Positions 22,886-34,560 of a stretch of 64,000 bases of DNA are shown here, one piece after another. Position numbers and translations under genes: made by a program. The stretch lies in contig JAZAYU010000015.1 of NCBI GenBank assembly GCA_038501625.1, positions 8,640,991 to 8,704,990 on the forward strand, written 5' to 3'. The notes beneath the pieces are model-generated. The model searched no databases and was not told where the DNA came from. It saw nothing but the letters and a program-made list of their open reading frames with translations. Position 1 is the first letter of the stretch. Every line of letters starts with the position of its first letter. Source of the DNA: Corbicula japonica. Its lineage: Eukaryota > Mollusca > Bivalvia > Venerida > Cyrenidae.

Positions 22886-24010
22886 ATTGCAATATTGTTA
22901 CTTTGGTATCATTTAATTTCGTGTGGGCGAATTTAAGCGCATTAGCCAGATATTACATTTTTCCGCGACATAAATTAGCACAATTGCATTATTCTCGTTA
23001 GATAAGTTGTGACATGGTTAAAATGTTACAATCCAAAACTTTATTTTAACACTACTTAGCAAATGTTTTATTCTTCCATCGGGATCTTGATTATTTTATT
23101 CCTGTTGATTTTGTCTCGGATATGTCATTGAGAAATCGAATCGTTGACTTTTTGTATTTGTTTACTTCAGATACTTTTACTTTTTACAGATTACTTTTGT
23201 CATCTTTTTATGCAACCAAGATATTCAAGGTTAAAAACAATTTACAAATATCTCATTTTTTATGCATAATTATGTTAGACAAAAGAACCTCGCATGTTTT
23301 TTGTCAGTATTGAATTACTCATGTTGTAATTTAAATTGATGTTTTGTGACACTTAGATTTTGTGTTTGTATGTTGATAGAATATTAGGGGATTTTTTTTA
23401 TATCTCGCTTATTTTCTTTACTGTTCCTACTTTTATCAATGTTTTATAAATTTCTTTCTTATCGATGAAAGTGCAATGACGACTGCAATCTCCTTCGCAG
23501 AGTTGTCGTTCCTTACACTCACTTTACATCTCTGCGAAAGGCTCAACGTCAAGATTTTTGACCAAACTAAGAAGGTTCGTTGTATAACACTCATACTTAT
23601 GACATTGAAAGCTTGAGGAAAAACAAATGACTGAAATCTTCAATAACTTTCATTAAAACCGGAGAAACCCAAGCTATTGTGAATGTAAATGGTGAACTAT
23701 TTCTTTGAGGTAAAGTAAAAGTAGTTGAAAGTAGTCCCAGCCTATAACAGAGGTGAATGTAATGAGCCGATAGTGTAAGAGAGTGTGACGACTGTTGAAT
23801 GACCTGAAAAAGAACCTTTTATCTCAAGACCATGTTCGAACTGTGTAAACATGTTTATCTACAGAATACTTACCGACCTTAATAAACGACTAGACAGTAA
23901 CGTATACGTGTTTTTGTATCGCTTTATTATGATTTTAAACAACAAATATCTTGAAGTCACTAAAATTAGATTTACGTCAAGGACTTTATCCAGATATACT
24001 ATCTTTTAGG

Positions 24011-24018
24011 TATAAATA
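24011..24018 (+). promoter_or_regulatory. TATA box of the cysteine-rich peptide gene
   Basis: TATAAATA lies 62 nt before the start codon. This fits a start site near 24040 and a short 5' UTR. Confidence 0.6.
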
Positions 24019-24079
24019 CAAAGAGTTGTTTCAATTTTAATATTACTCGTATATCCGCATTTTATTATAATTCAAAATT

Positions 24080-25148
24080 ATGAATCTTTCATTGTTGGTA
24101 ATTGTGTTCTCTTTGACAGGTAGGTTTTTGCATTTAAAATATTCATGTTGTTGTTCGTTTACGTTCTTTTAAAATTCATTAATTTCCAAAAATAGCAGTG
24201 TCATTCAAACAGTGGCTTACTCCACACGCTACTCTTTATATTTTTTCTGTTGTGGAGACTAAGTTTTCTGGATGTGGCGATTCCCGATATGTACAATTCA
24301 CTGTTTTATTATAAAAATTAACATATTATGTTAAAAGAAGGAGAAGACATGACGTAATGCTTTTGAAATGTTCTGCAGTAAGTGTTTTCTTATAATTTTT
24401 TAATATTTTAATTCAGTTTTTTATTTGTCACAAATAGCAGGCAAAAATAACGAAGCAAAGGTTATGAAAATACAAACTCTTGATAATAAATTTGGATACA
24501 TTATCTTTAATTATAAATAACATATATTGTTATATTGTTCACAAAAATAGATTTTAAAAATTGTTTTGGTTAACGATAAAATTCAAATTATTCATTACAT
24601 AAATTATCTTTCCCTAGTATCTGCTAGTATCGCAGACCGTTCACTCCTTCGTAATCCCGCAGCTGTACGTGACAATTTGAGAGACGACGTCAATCACGTC
24701 AGGATGGTCAGATCTCCTACTAGTATAGGTAACGTTTACATTACAGATTGTTCTTTAACATTCAAAACATTGTGTTTGTATAAAACCAAATAACTCTGTA
24801 TTCTTCTGTTAAATAGAGTCCGTATAAGAAGCATATAGCATTGACAAGCAAAAAAATAATTTGAGGCATTTAGGATGTAGGCATTTTTTCCTAAGGGATT
24901 GCATCACGTTTAAAGGCATCTTTTACTATTAACATAAGTACTTATGGTATTAATTTAAAATGAAACCACTTTCAAATTGGTAGAAACAAAATAAATAACT
25001 ATTTGTTAAACACATGTTATAAGTAATTTTTCACCTAGTATATTGATTAGGTCCTGCATGTCAAACCACTGCCGACTGCCCTCTTTGCGGTGGACCCGGA
25101 TATCAACATCTCTGTATTAATGGAAACTGTGTTTGCGTCAGGATATGA
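24080..25148 (+). CDS. Small secreted cysteine-rich prepropeptide (three exons, 82 residues)
   Basis: Exon 1 (24080-24119) encodes a start Met and a hydrophobic signal peptide. Exon 2 (24618-24728) completes the signal and encodes a charged, Cys-free propeptide with several single Arg. Exon 3 (25051-25148) encodes the mature part, ending in TGA. Donors are GTAGGT and GTAACG; acceptors are CCCTAG and GATTAG; both introns are phase 1, one exon per module. The mature part holds six Cys at residues 54, 60, 63, 72, 77 and 79 (C-x5-C-x2-C-x8-C-x4-C-x-C). The closing C-x4-C-x-C resembles CS-alpha-beta peptides, but C-x2-C differs from the usual C-x3-C. The best guess is a host-defence or other secreted peptide; the family is unrecognised. 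AATAAA follows the stop by 17 nt. Confidence 0.78.
24240..24310 (-). repeat. Family A end fragment in intron 1 of the peptide gene
   Basis: 'gttgtggagactaagttttc...gatgtggcgattcccgatatg' matches 'gtggggaggctgtgttttgtgagtgtggcgattcctggtatgc' at 21055-21110 and the module at 13540-13590. It is a short remnant. Confidence 0.5.
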
Positions 25149-25165
25149 CAAAATTGCTAAAATGA

Positions 25166-25171
25166 AATAAA
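25166..25171 (+). terminator. Poly(A) signal of the cysteine-rich peptide gene
   Basis: AATAAA 17 nt after the TGA, giving a very short 3' UTR. Confidence 0.65.
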
Positions 25172-25309
25172 CTCAATATTTGAATATCTCGTTTGTTTTT
25201 AGAAAGTCTCTGTTTTCCCAGTAACGTTAAAATTCGAAAAAAATACAGATGAGTAAATTTTGACAAAATTATTTAATGTTATTGAAAATCGTTAAAATAA
25301 ATGAAATAG

Positions 25310-25440
25310 AACTTTTTAAGCCACCGAATACGTTTAATATGAAAATATTACAGGCTCGGTTTTATTGAGTCTGTTCATGGGCATTAATGGAAATGCATGT
25401 TACTGCCGCATAGCCCCGGGTTGTGCGCAACTCATTATTT
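25310..25440 (+). repeat. Dispersed repeat family B, copy at 25.4 kb
   Basis: 'ttacaggctcggttttattgag...tgcatgttactgccgcatagccccgggttg'. The downstream 'gcgcaactcatta...gatccatccaaaac' continues as the inverse of the 18990-19140 segment. Confidence 0.6.
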
Positions 25441-25710
25441 AGACTAGTAAACAGTACAATCTTGATCCATCCAAAACACTGGTATGCATATGCCGATGAT
25501 CATGGAATATATTTCCTGATGTTTAAATGCTGTATTTTCAGATAAATACTATTCAATGATCAGCGGCGTATGGTTTTACCACATAAAAGAATGGGTTTGT
25601 CCGAAAAAAAGAGAACAATGGGGAAACTAAATAAAAAAGAATTGTGACAGGTAATCTGAGAATATTAATCCTGATTATCGCAGAGAACTTCAAAGGCACA
25701 GAGAACTTCA

Positions 25711-25885
25711 GATGATAGTGCCTCCGGCTGGGATCAAACCCGCACCGTCACGGCGCCCTGCAATTCCGGCGACGCAACTGAGCTATTCGGGACAACCCCA
25801 AAAAGGTTGATCGGATAGCCCTGATATACGTAATCATCACTGCATGACATCGGTAACGGATTATTTTACTGATAACAGTACTGAC
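25711..25885 (-). repeat. tRNA-like SINE unit within a longer repeat, copy 3
   Basis: Minus-strand equivalent of copy 2, with an A box (TAGCTCAGTTG) and a B box (GGTTTGATCCC). The same 5' non-tRNA part ('gatgtcatgcagtgatgatt', 'ctatccgatcaacctttttg') extends to about 25885. Confidence 0.65.
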
Positions 25886-26164
25886 TATAGTCTCAGAGGC
25901 TATTTTTATATACCTATTTGATGTCAAAGTGACAATGCAAGTGACAATATACGTACATACCATCTGTTATCCCAAAACAGGATAGTTTAAGTATGCTTAT
26001 ATGCTGCCACCCACAATGCCTGACATGGGTTGAAATAAGAATATAACCATCAAGTGGGGTAATTGAAAAATGACATCAAATAGTCTATGAGAGTTTTTCA
26101 GGGGTCAATTAAAAGAAATACCCGTTTTTTCCTTTCCAGTATGCCGCTTTTTGACCCGAGAAAA

Positions 26165-26440
26165 AAGTGAAATATGTATATGAGGAAAAGCTAAATTCAT
26201 GCAACACAACCTCTCCATACAGCCAAAAAGGTTGAAGAAAAAAACAGCAAGTCTTGCTATTTCAAACAATTTGAAAAAGACACCACAATCAACAAAAAAA
26301 CTCCGAGTGGTTACCGCATTGAAATGATCATTTTGCCGCTCGGAGGTTTAATCCAGGTTGCACCAACCAAAAACTTTCCGCTTCAGGTTTTCATATGACG
26401 AAACAAAAAAGAAGTTGCCTGGTTGAATTACCTATGAAAT
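26165..26440 (+). repeat. Dispersed composite repeat family A, copy at 26.3 kb
   Basis: 'gtgaaatatgtatatgagga', 'cacaacctctccatacagcc', 'gtggttaccgcattgaaatg' and 'gttgcctggttgaatta' are diverged versions of family A blocks. Confidence 0.55.
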
Positions 26441-26899
26441 ATCCACTACACAACATTGCTGAATTAAAAATCACTCAAATACACAAAATAATTTGCTTAA
26501 ACGGTATTTTAAGACTTAATTGAGACCGGAGCACCTAGAATTTAATCACCATGAACACGGTGACAATAACAATCTTATGAAAAAGTTTTGGACAGTTGAC
26601 TTCAATTGTTGGAATTTCGTTAAAAAATTGATTGGTTAAACTAACATGATCATCATTAAAACGTGTAAAAATCACTTTAAAGAAAAAAAACCGGATAATT
26701 GTAAGTTCTTTACATATTTAATTACAACTAAAATGTCAAAAAAGGACTATAATTCTCGACCTTCTGATCGTATCACGTATTATTCTTGAATTCTATTCAG
26801 TTAATGTCTATTAAATCAAAATACATTGTTTTAAAAAACAATACGAATTCGCTCACCTAAACGCTTTAATTGCTATTTGTTAATAAGTATTACAGGAAA

Positions 26900-27328
26900 A
26901 TGCTTGTTTTTATTGCTCAAAATATCAGAAAGATCGCGACGACCAATTCTCTTGGCAATTGTGAAATGGAATATGGGCATTGATACCAAAATGTCTTGTC
27001 TAACATCGCTTTAATGCACATTATTCTTAAGGATTAATATATTTTTAATACAAATAGCAAGTGGCTTACATGGCTCTTAAACGTCATAATATTGGTTCTC
27101 AAAATAAGAATGAATTCAGCAAAAATATTGCCTAATTGCTGTTTTCATCTGCTCATAATGACTCCCCAAGAATATTCAACAACGCTTCTCAAGAGCACAA
27201 TTTATTCTGAAAAAAAGGTGTGTTTATATTAATAAAAAAGATTTTTTAAACTAGGGATATAGCCAACTAACCATAGTGTGTTCACTCTTTTATTATTTAC
27301 GTTTCGGCCTACGAATAAAAAGTTCTAA
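26900..27328 (+). repeat. Repeat family I, first copy (left part)
   Basis: Marked by 'tggctcttaaacgtcataatattggttctcaaaataagaatg', 'gactccccaagaatattcaa' and 'gggatatagccaactaaccatagtgtgttcactc', ending in 'gtttcggcctacg'. It resumes after the nested MITE at 27815. Other copies lie at 27866-28210 and 34080-34560. Confidence 0.65.
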
Positions 27329-27332
27329 TTAA

Positions 27333-27814
27333 AGCCACAATAAACTTGCCAAAACGTTTTCTTTTCATTGTGAAAATTAATTAACCACGTTGACCCTTTT
27401 CAAAAGAAAGTATAAATGACCAACTATTTATGTCCTCAAATAATCCCCAATCATTGAGACCCGGTCCGAATAGTATTTTTGTAGCCCACAAAATTACTAA
27501 CCAATGTTTACAATCACTCGGCGAAAAGTTATCGGTTTTTTCCGTAAGTGGGCCGTAAGTTCGAAGTGACGTCATTCTGTATAATTAGCGACCTTCGCCT
27601 GCCGAGAGTTGCCGAAAATCAGCTCGGAAAGATTCGCTGTTTGTTTTGTAAACAAAATAAACGATCCGAAAAACGCCTAAAACATGCTGTAAATCAATAA
27701 GATAATACCCTTTTCTTATTGTAAGGTTTATTTTTTGTGCTATTATTCATACAGGTGAAATCTAAAATGTTTTGGTTAATAAAAAATATGCTGTTTGGCA
27801 AGTTTATTGTGGCT
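27333..27814. mobile_element. 482-bp MITE nested in repeat family I, TTAA target duplication
   Basis: Terminal inverted repeats AGCCACAATAAACTTGCC / GGCAAGTTTATTGTGGCT are flanked by TTAA on both sides (27329-27332, 27815-27818). The neighbouring family I copy near 28106-28150 shows the uninterrupted site ('...ataaatacatatcaaaact'). A 64-codon minus-strand frame inside (27381-27575) has no recognised domain. Confidence 0.85.
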
Positions 27815-27865
27815 TTAAATACATATCAAAACTATATTTTTTTTATTTGAATAAATTTATTCTGA

Positions 27866-28210
27866 AAAACATGGCTCTTAAACGTCATAATATTGGTTCT
27901 CAAAATAAGAATGCATTCAACAAAAATATTGCCTAATTGCTGTTTGAATACGTATTTGTCTGCTCTTAATGACTCCCCAAGAATATTCAACAACGTTTCT
28001 CAAGAGCACAATTTATTCTGAAACCTTGTGTTTATATTTAAAAAAATATTTAAAAAACTAGGGATATAGCCAACTAACCATAGTGTGTTCACTCTTATCT
28101 TTTATGTTTCGGCCTACGGCCTTTTTCAAAATAAATACATATCAAAACTAAGTTTTATTTTGATTTTTATAAATTTATTCTGAAAAAGGTCGTTGGCCGA
28201 AACGTGAATG
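27866..28210 (+). repeat. Repeat family I, second copy
   Basis: Near-identical to 27083-27310 in its first 200 bp. It ends with an inverted pair 'gtttcggcctacggcctttttcaaaataaat' ... 'atttattctgaaaaaggtcg', then 'ttggccgaaacg', which can form a stem. Confidence 0.65.
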
Positions 28211-31200
28211 AGAAAGGACTAAACAGACTAAAATATAATAAACATATTAAAATATTCTGAAATACCAATACTAATTGTTTTTATCAGGAGAATATTAGCA
28301 GTGAAACAAAAGTTTAAGAAAGCATATCAGAAAAAACCAAAGCCTGAAAACACATCTACGCATCCAAAAGAAATGAGTTCAAATTATGTTAGAAAATGCA
28401 TTTTAACAAGACTATGAAACTGGGGTTTAAACCAGATTCTATGTTCCACCTGACATCTTGACCGATTTTATGCAACAGCATTAGAGTCATAATTTCGCAA
28501 CGATATGTAGATTGGCACACATCGACAAAGTAATTTTATTAAAAAGACCATACGGGTTTACCAATGTACACATTAATCCTAATTCGATTATCACTACCAC
28601 GATTGGTCTTGAAAGGTTTTCAAGAAACATGTTTGCTGGTGTCTTTTTTTACTTTTGAGTTCAATTATTGTGATATGTCGTCTTGTGGCTTAATAGTTCA
28701 TGTATTATTCTGAATATAGACTAATGCATTTACATACTTGGATTCATAATCGTGACATAAACAAATTCAGTAAATTTGATAAATACGACATAGCTTCTTT
28801 AGCCATATTCGAGTACCATTGCACCTGCTGAACTTAAAATCACTTTTGCATGACAGCGATGTAATTTATTAAAAAAATTAATTTGCCGAGCCTTCAGTTA
28901 CATACGCGCAATATATTAGTGTCTATAAAATCTGGAACAGTTTGAAAGTTGTTTCTAATTAGCGCTGTTTTAATAATGTAGCATGTCTGCTCTTCAGAAT
29001 TGTACGGCTTAGCAAAATAAGTTAATACTTTCAGATCTAATTCGATATTGTTTATAATAAAAATATCTCCCATCGCGAACAGTTAAAAGAACAGTTTGAA
29101 CCCCGCACAACTTAGGTTTTGTCTTGCAGATTGATTGCGACCTAATAATAAATATAACACGCACAGACAGGTTTTATCCGTGCCATTAATTTCCTTAGTC
29201 TAACTGTGTCTCTAACGAAAACAGATTTTTTATCTGATTGAATTCCGTAATCTAATACTTAAGCATGTGTTAGCCATGTTATATTGAGAAAAGACTTGCA
29301 CGTGAATAAACATTAGTACTTAAAACATTCCAAAAACACAATTGATTCGAAACTAAATAATAACATTGGTAGGTAAGTATGCATTTTGTAATTAACAGAA
29401 ATCAAACATAAATGGGGCACGTTACGAGAAAGTGTGTCATCAGTAATAATTTTTGGTTTTCTGTTTTTGAAAATCTATTAATTTCTTAGACTAATAACTT
29501 CATATGTGATTTGTAATTAGTGTTGTTATCAGCTACGTCCTTTGAAGGTTGTTGAGCACGATACTTAAGTACTATGTTAATGTATAATACTACTAAAAAT
29601 ACTTCTTTTAATATTTAGGCTAGTTTTAAGATGGGTGGTTTCAATGTCCCTCTCAATATAAATCTGGAGATCACCACAAGGATATACATTCGGCTTTTCA
29701 AATTTTGCCTTTGACGTTATTTGTGTATCTGTGACATGCAGGATTTATATTCTGATTTCCTGTCAAAATTCTATTCCGTTTAGTTCTGCCCATTGTGTTC
29801 TTGTTTAGGGCAAACCCATTTTTAAATAAGGACTATATGCCGCTGAACAACGAATGGCATTAATCTGAAAATGCCGAATTAAAGGTTCCATGTTCACCGC
29901 CATATGCACACCATCGTTTGGGATGGATGATAAAATTGTATTGTTTATTGATGTAAATATGGGTTGAGCTCAACCCAGGGCTAGGCGCCGAGGGCAGTAA
30001 TATGCATTTCTATTACTGCCCATGAACAGGCAAAAATCGCTAATGTCATATTTTTATATTTTTTGTATTCGGTTGTTTTTTCATCTATATTTATTTTCAT
30101 TTCTAATACTGGTACATGATTTGTACTGATGACAAACTCACAGAATTTATAACACGCGGTTGTCACACTTCAAAATCAACAAATACACGCGCATACTTAC
30201 TGCTTCCGTTCTTCCTTTCTCTTTATGTTCTTGTTTCCACTCGGAAATATTTGAAACAATATCAAAAAATGATAGAATTATTAAATTTTTATTGAAGCCG
30301 ATTCATTGGCGAGTTCTTGCCTTCACAATTTTTACACCTTATTTACTTAATTACATTTAATCAAATATTAATTAGGATCAATACTACATAAAATAATGTT
30401 GGAAGTTTATAATATATTTATATTCTGAGATATTGATATCAACGCCGTTGTATCGCTTTAATGGTTGATTGACGTTGAATAGTTTTATCCGTTTCATGTT
30501 GCGGATTATTCCAGTGTAATCTCTTTCAGTTTGTGTGCATTTATTCACCAGACAAGTATTGAAATGCTGCATTCATAATTAGACACAAAACACAAAGACA
30601 AATGCTAGTACGTTAACGTTCTTACTGATTGAACGTCATTTAACCCATTTAGCCTCACCAAAGTTTACCCTTTATGCACGACAGAGCAATTTATCCTTAT
30701 GTTGTGTGCGTTTGTCTTAGTGTGCAATTCATCTGAGATTTTCATAAGTCAGACTGTAAATTGACAGTCAAGTCAAAACTTTTGAATCACTCATGTCATT
30801 TCAATGACAAAATGAGGTTTCAAGGAATTTAACAATTACTAATAATAATACTACTACTAATAATAATACTGGCGGGTGGAAAATAAATTAAAAACGGAAC
30901 TAAAATGCAAAATATTTTATTTGAATTAACATTTTTTTTGAGAGTTTTCCCTGTTTTGTCAAGTTTTCGATTTGGTTCAGTATATACCATGTTACCTGCT
31001 AGTTTGTCAAACGATCGGCTAATCGAATATAAAATAAGGATGTTAATGACGGCATTACAATATGGTGGCGTTTTATCATTAATTTAGAAATTTTAAATGT
31101 TTACACTTAGTTATTGTTCGATTCCATACATTTTTGAATGGTGTGGTCTGTTTTTCATATATGATATATTAATTTTAGTTTTGCGTTTTCCTTTAATTTG

Positions 31201-31959
31201 ATAAATTAAATATCAATAGGCTCAGTCAAACCTAGTATGTAATATTTTATATTTGTATTGTTCGATTATTTAAAACTTCCATTATAATATATATTTATGT
31301 AATCAGTATATGCCCTCTTCGTACCTTTACGTTTTGGTTGTTCAGGGAGGCTTTGTAATTTGAATGTGGCTTTTTCCAGATATTTCTCATATTTCAACAA
31401 TACCTCTTAGTATCTTGACGATTTTATAAACACAGACTATTGCTTTAACCAGTCGTAATATTAAAATGGTCCCGTAACAAAAAAATATATCATTAAACAG
31501 AAATATTTGTAATTTTTAATTTTAGATGGCGATATCCAGCATGCAAAATCTTTAGGGATTACATTTCACAGCTGGATTTTCGTGAACTTGTAACAACATA
31601 GGCATCACAAGTAAACATTTACAGCATGGATTAAGGCATTATCTACACGTACATCTTAAAACAACCCGTTAGTTCAAAATGGACGGATATTTACAGTTGA
31701 TTACTTTCCTTTCTCCTTTGGTTGCATGGCGGTGGTTGACATTTAACAATATACGAGTATGACTATTTCCGGGGATTTCTTAACAAAGAACGTATAAGCT
31801 CGATTGGTTTATTTTATTCAAGGCATTGTATTGTTGCTGGTTTAACTCCAGGTGCTCTGGTCTCGGAAAGGTCATTTAGTATATACTATTTTGCTTGGCA
31901 ATTCCATTAGTTTATTATGTTTATGTATGTGTACTTTTGCATGCGAACATTGTTGTGAA

Positions 31960-32118
31960 GATTTTCAGCGTTGGAGTTATGAACTGAGGCATATTTTATT
32001 TGTTTGATCAAATGAGGCATGTAGGTGCAAGCGTAGGGTAGGTAAACCCTAGAACCTAGTTAAAAATCGAATGGTAAAGCTTGACCGCTGAACGTTTTAA
32101 GGCGACAACCATCGAGTT
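31960..32118 (-). repeat. Family A copy fused to the LINE fragment
   Basis: 'ttggagttatgaactgaggc...accctagaacctagtt...ccgctgaacgttttaaggcg' is a diverged inverse copy of family A. Its end abuts the LINE frame at 32121. Confidence 0.5.
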
Positions 32119-32120
32119 AA

Positions 32121-32489
32121 AAGTTAGAGAAAATTCAGCACCTTGCACTTAGAATTGTTTTTTTTAATGATTTTAATTCAACCTACAAAGATTTACTAGA
32201 AAAAGTAAACATGCCCACATTAAATCTTGCCAGACTTAGAACCATAGCAGTAGAAACATATAAATGCCTCTACCGTCTTTCTCCCCGTTATCAACACGAT
32301 CTTGTTGAAATCAACCAATCAACCTATACTCTCATAAACAGTAAAACCATTTTAGTCCCAAAAGTCCGAACAACAACATATGGTAAGAAATCGTTCTGGT
32401 TTGAGGCAGCCCAGATCTGGAATAAGCTACAAAATCATGTTAGAACATGTGATAACTACAAGGAGTTTACCAGAATGATCCGGACCTAG
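32121..32489 (+). pseudogene. LINE reverse transcriptase C-terminal fragment
   Basis: A 122-codon open frame ending TAG reads E-K-I-Q-H-L-A-L-R-I-V-F, then Y-K-D-L-L-E, M-P-T-L-N-L-A-R-L-R, and T-T-T-Y-G-K-K-S-F-W-F-E-A-A-x-I-W-N-K-L. This is the typical C-terminal tail of non-LTR reverse transcriptase proteins (RTE/Jockey/CR1-like pattern). The catalytic domain is missing, so it is a 5'-truncated insertion. It is a different lineage from the 9.4-10.7 kb fragment. Confidence 0.8.
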
Positions 32490-33059
32490 ACTGGTCAGAC
32501 CTGTACATGTGTCATGTTTAAATGTATATAAATTTTCTGTGATCTCATGTGCAACCTTTTGTGATGTATTTTATATGTATACGGTTCATAACCAAAGTCT
32601 TATTAAGTTTGTATTTTATTTTATATGTGTTTTCTATTTGCCAATGATAATTTTTATCAACATTTAATTTTTCATGAAAGTTTAAAAACCAAGGGCAATT
32701 AACCACTTTTGTAGTCTGTAAGTTTTCACTTTTTAATAATAATTCTACACTCATGTTTCTGAGACAATTCAACTCAGATGACTATTTTATCGGTTTTATC
32801 AAATAAAAACACAACAAAAACTTAATCTATCATAGACTGTTTAAAATAGTAACCTAGACAACAAAAAATACAGACTACAAATTTTAAAGTGATCCTCATC
32901 AAATATGGATTTGTATATTATCAGACTTGTGACATTGAAGCGTTGTTTGTGCCGTGAGGCGGCTGTAAAAATTATCTCCTTACATTCAATCAGTGCTGTT
33001 ATCATTTACAATCTTTGGATTTTGTTGAGTTTTGTTCAACCTAACGCTGCTGGCGTGGA

Positions 33060-33185
33060 CAATATAAATATTATTCATTTTCATTTCTGCCCATTAAACG
33101 GTTCGGTTCAGTCAAACCGAGCTTGCATTCTTTCGATATTTGTCGTGTTCGTTGGCTTTTCATGTTCCTTTTTTCATCTATTGAA
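33060..33185 (-). repeat. Dispersed repeat family B, last copy in the window
   Basis: 'tttctgcccattaaacggttc...aaaccgagcttgcattctttcgatatttgtcgtgttcg...ttttttcatct'. No family B copy was found to the right of this. Confidence 0.6.
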
Positions 33186-33899
33186 AACAAACTGCGCCAT
33201 ATTTCTTCAAACATGAATAAGTAAATTGTTTAAAAACATTGGTTTTCGTCTTAGACTCCATTACTCCATTAGGAAATTGGTATTCAGTAATGTACAGACA
33301 TATTCAACTCCAGACAAAGAATCAATCTTATTAATCTTTATTATTAAATTAACTGCTTGCCAAAAGTCAATTATTTATGATTGCACAGATGGCTGAAAGC
33401 TCTGTAAAGAGAGTAATTTAATGCTCTGCTGACATGCTTTTTTGGAATGTGTGTTGAGAACTCTGTTTAATACCTTTATTTGTTAACATTACCATATATT
33501 GGCGTGACATGTGTAGTTCCCTTGTTTATGTAAGTAATGTTATCGTCGGTTAAGTTATGTTTCTTATTTAGTGTTTCTCGAATCTTCATGCGTGTATATA
33601 TAAACTCAAAGCCATACAAATGCGGCGGCAGCGCATGGCCAACCATGCAAGAGACAGACACAGCACATACCATCCGTCCCCCCACTTCCCACCAAAAAAG
33701 GCATTGTTCAAGTTTGCTATATACTGCCACTCGCAATGATTGAGATTCTGCATGGTTTAAAATTAGCATATTACCACCAAGGGAGATAACTGTCACTGAT
33801 AACTTCACTGAAGTAATAGTAATAAACAACACTTTAATTGTCCTTAGATAACTTACAAGGTTTTGCTCTTCAAACAGGACTCGCCTTGACACACCATGG

Positions 33900-34005
33900 C
33901 TGAAGGTTATAAATCTGAGACTGGAAACTAGTCGCCATTTCAGCCAATCAGATGCTTGAGATTTCAGACTGGTTTCCATGCTCAGTTTTATAACCTTGGG
34001 TACAT
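33900..34005. mobile_element. Palindromic repeat family E, copy 1
   Basis: Inverted arms 'aaggttataaatctgagactggaaact' and 'ggtttccatgctcagttttataacctt' surround 'cagccaatcagatgcttgag'. Copies also lie at 50081-50226 and 57880-58002. It looks like a short hairpin MITE. Confidence 0.7.
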
Positions 34006-34079
34006 GTCTGGCGAATGCATAAATTATTTTATCTATATTCTCTGAATACATCTACAGTAAGTATTTGCATACATTAACG

Positions 34080-34560
34080 CATAAATTCCTATGGGTTTAT
34101 ATGCATAATGGAAAAAAATATTCGTTTTATTGCTTAAAATATCAGAACGATTTGAATGATCGTTTCTCATGACAATTGTGAAATAGAATATTAATATGTC
34201 CACGGAGCATTGATACCAATATGTCCTGTCTGACATTGCTTTTAATGCACATTCCTTTTCGGAATTAATATGTTTCAATATAAACATTTCATGGCTTACA
34301 TGGCTCATTAAAACCATAATATTTGTTCTCAAAATAACATTTCCTTTTGACTTCCGAATAATATTTCACAACGTTGTTCAAGAGCACATTTAATTATGAA
34401 TAATCTTGTTTTTATATTCAACATAAATTTAAAATAATCCTAAGGGATATAGCCAACAAAAATCATGTGCCTGACGTTTCGGTCTACGACTTTTTCGAAT
34501 TAAATACTGGTCAAAAATGAGTTGAGTTGAGTTGAGTTTTGATCAGTATTTATTCTGAAA
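34080..34560 (+). repeat. Repeat family I, third (diverged) copy
   Basis: 'atatcagaacgatttgaatg', 'gataccaatatgtcctgtctgac', 'gggatatagccaac' and 'gacgtttcggtctacgac' are diverged matches to 26920-27310. It ends in a GAGTT short tandem repeat (about 34518-34540). Confidence 0.6.

Larger units (their letters stand above)
20126..24010. other. Intergenic region between SCP-C and the cysteine-rich peptide gene
   Basis: Holds family B fragments (20370-20490, 21330-21380), family A copies (20500-20640, 21800-22045), a partial family A copy (22125-22200) and a hairpin MITE (22646-22885). From 22900 to 24000 I see no repeat or gene. Confidence 0.55.
25172..32120. other. Repeat-rich intergenic region
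   Basis: No supported gene. Contains family B (25310-25440, 29930-30090), a SINE-like copy (25711-25885), family A (26165-26440), repeat family I with a nested MITE (26900-28210) and a family A copy (31960-32118). Stretches 28320-29680 and 30100-31950 are AT-rich and I see nothing in them beyond short open frames without recognisable domains. Confidence 0.55.

Noticed and set aside
22644..23001. Arg/Val-rich overlapping frames
   Set aside because: They are translations of the CCGTGTCCG arrays of a hairpin MITE, on both strands and in several frames.
27381..27575. 64-codon minus-strand frame inside the nested MITE as transposase
   Set aside because: No DDE motif or domain. The element is only 482 bp and clearly non-autonomous.
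33476..34051. 191-codon minus-strand frame
   Set aside because: It runs through the family E palindrome and unrelated AT-rich sequence. No recognisable domain and poor composition.
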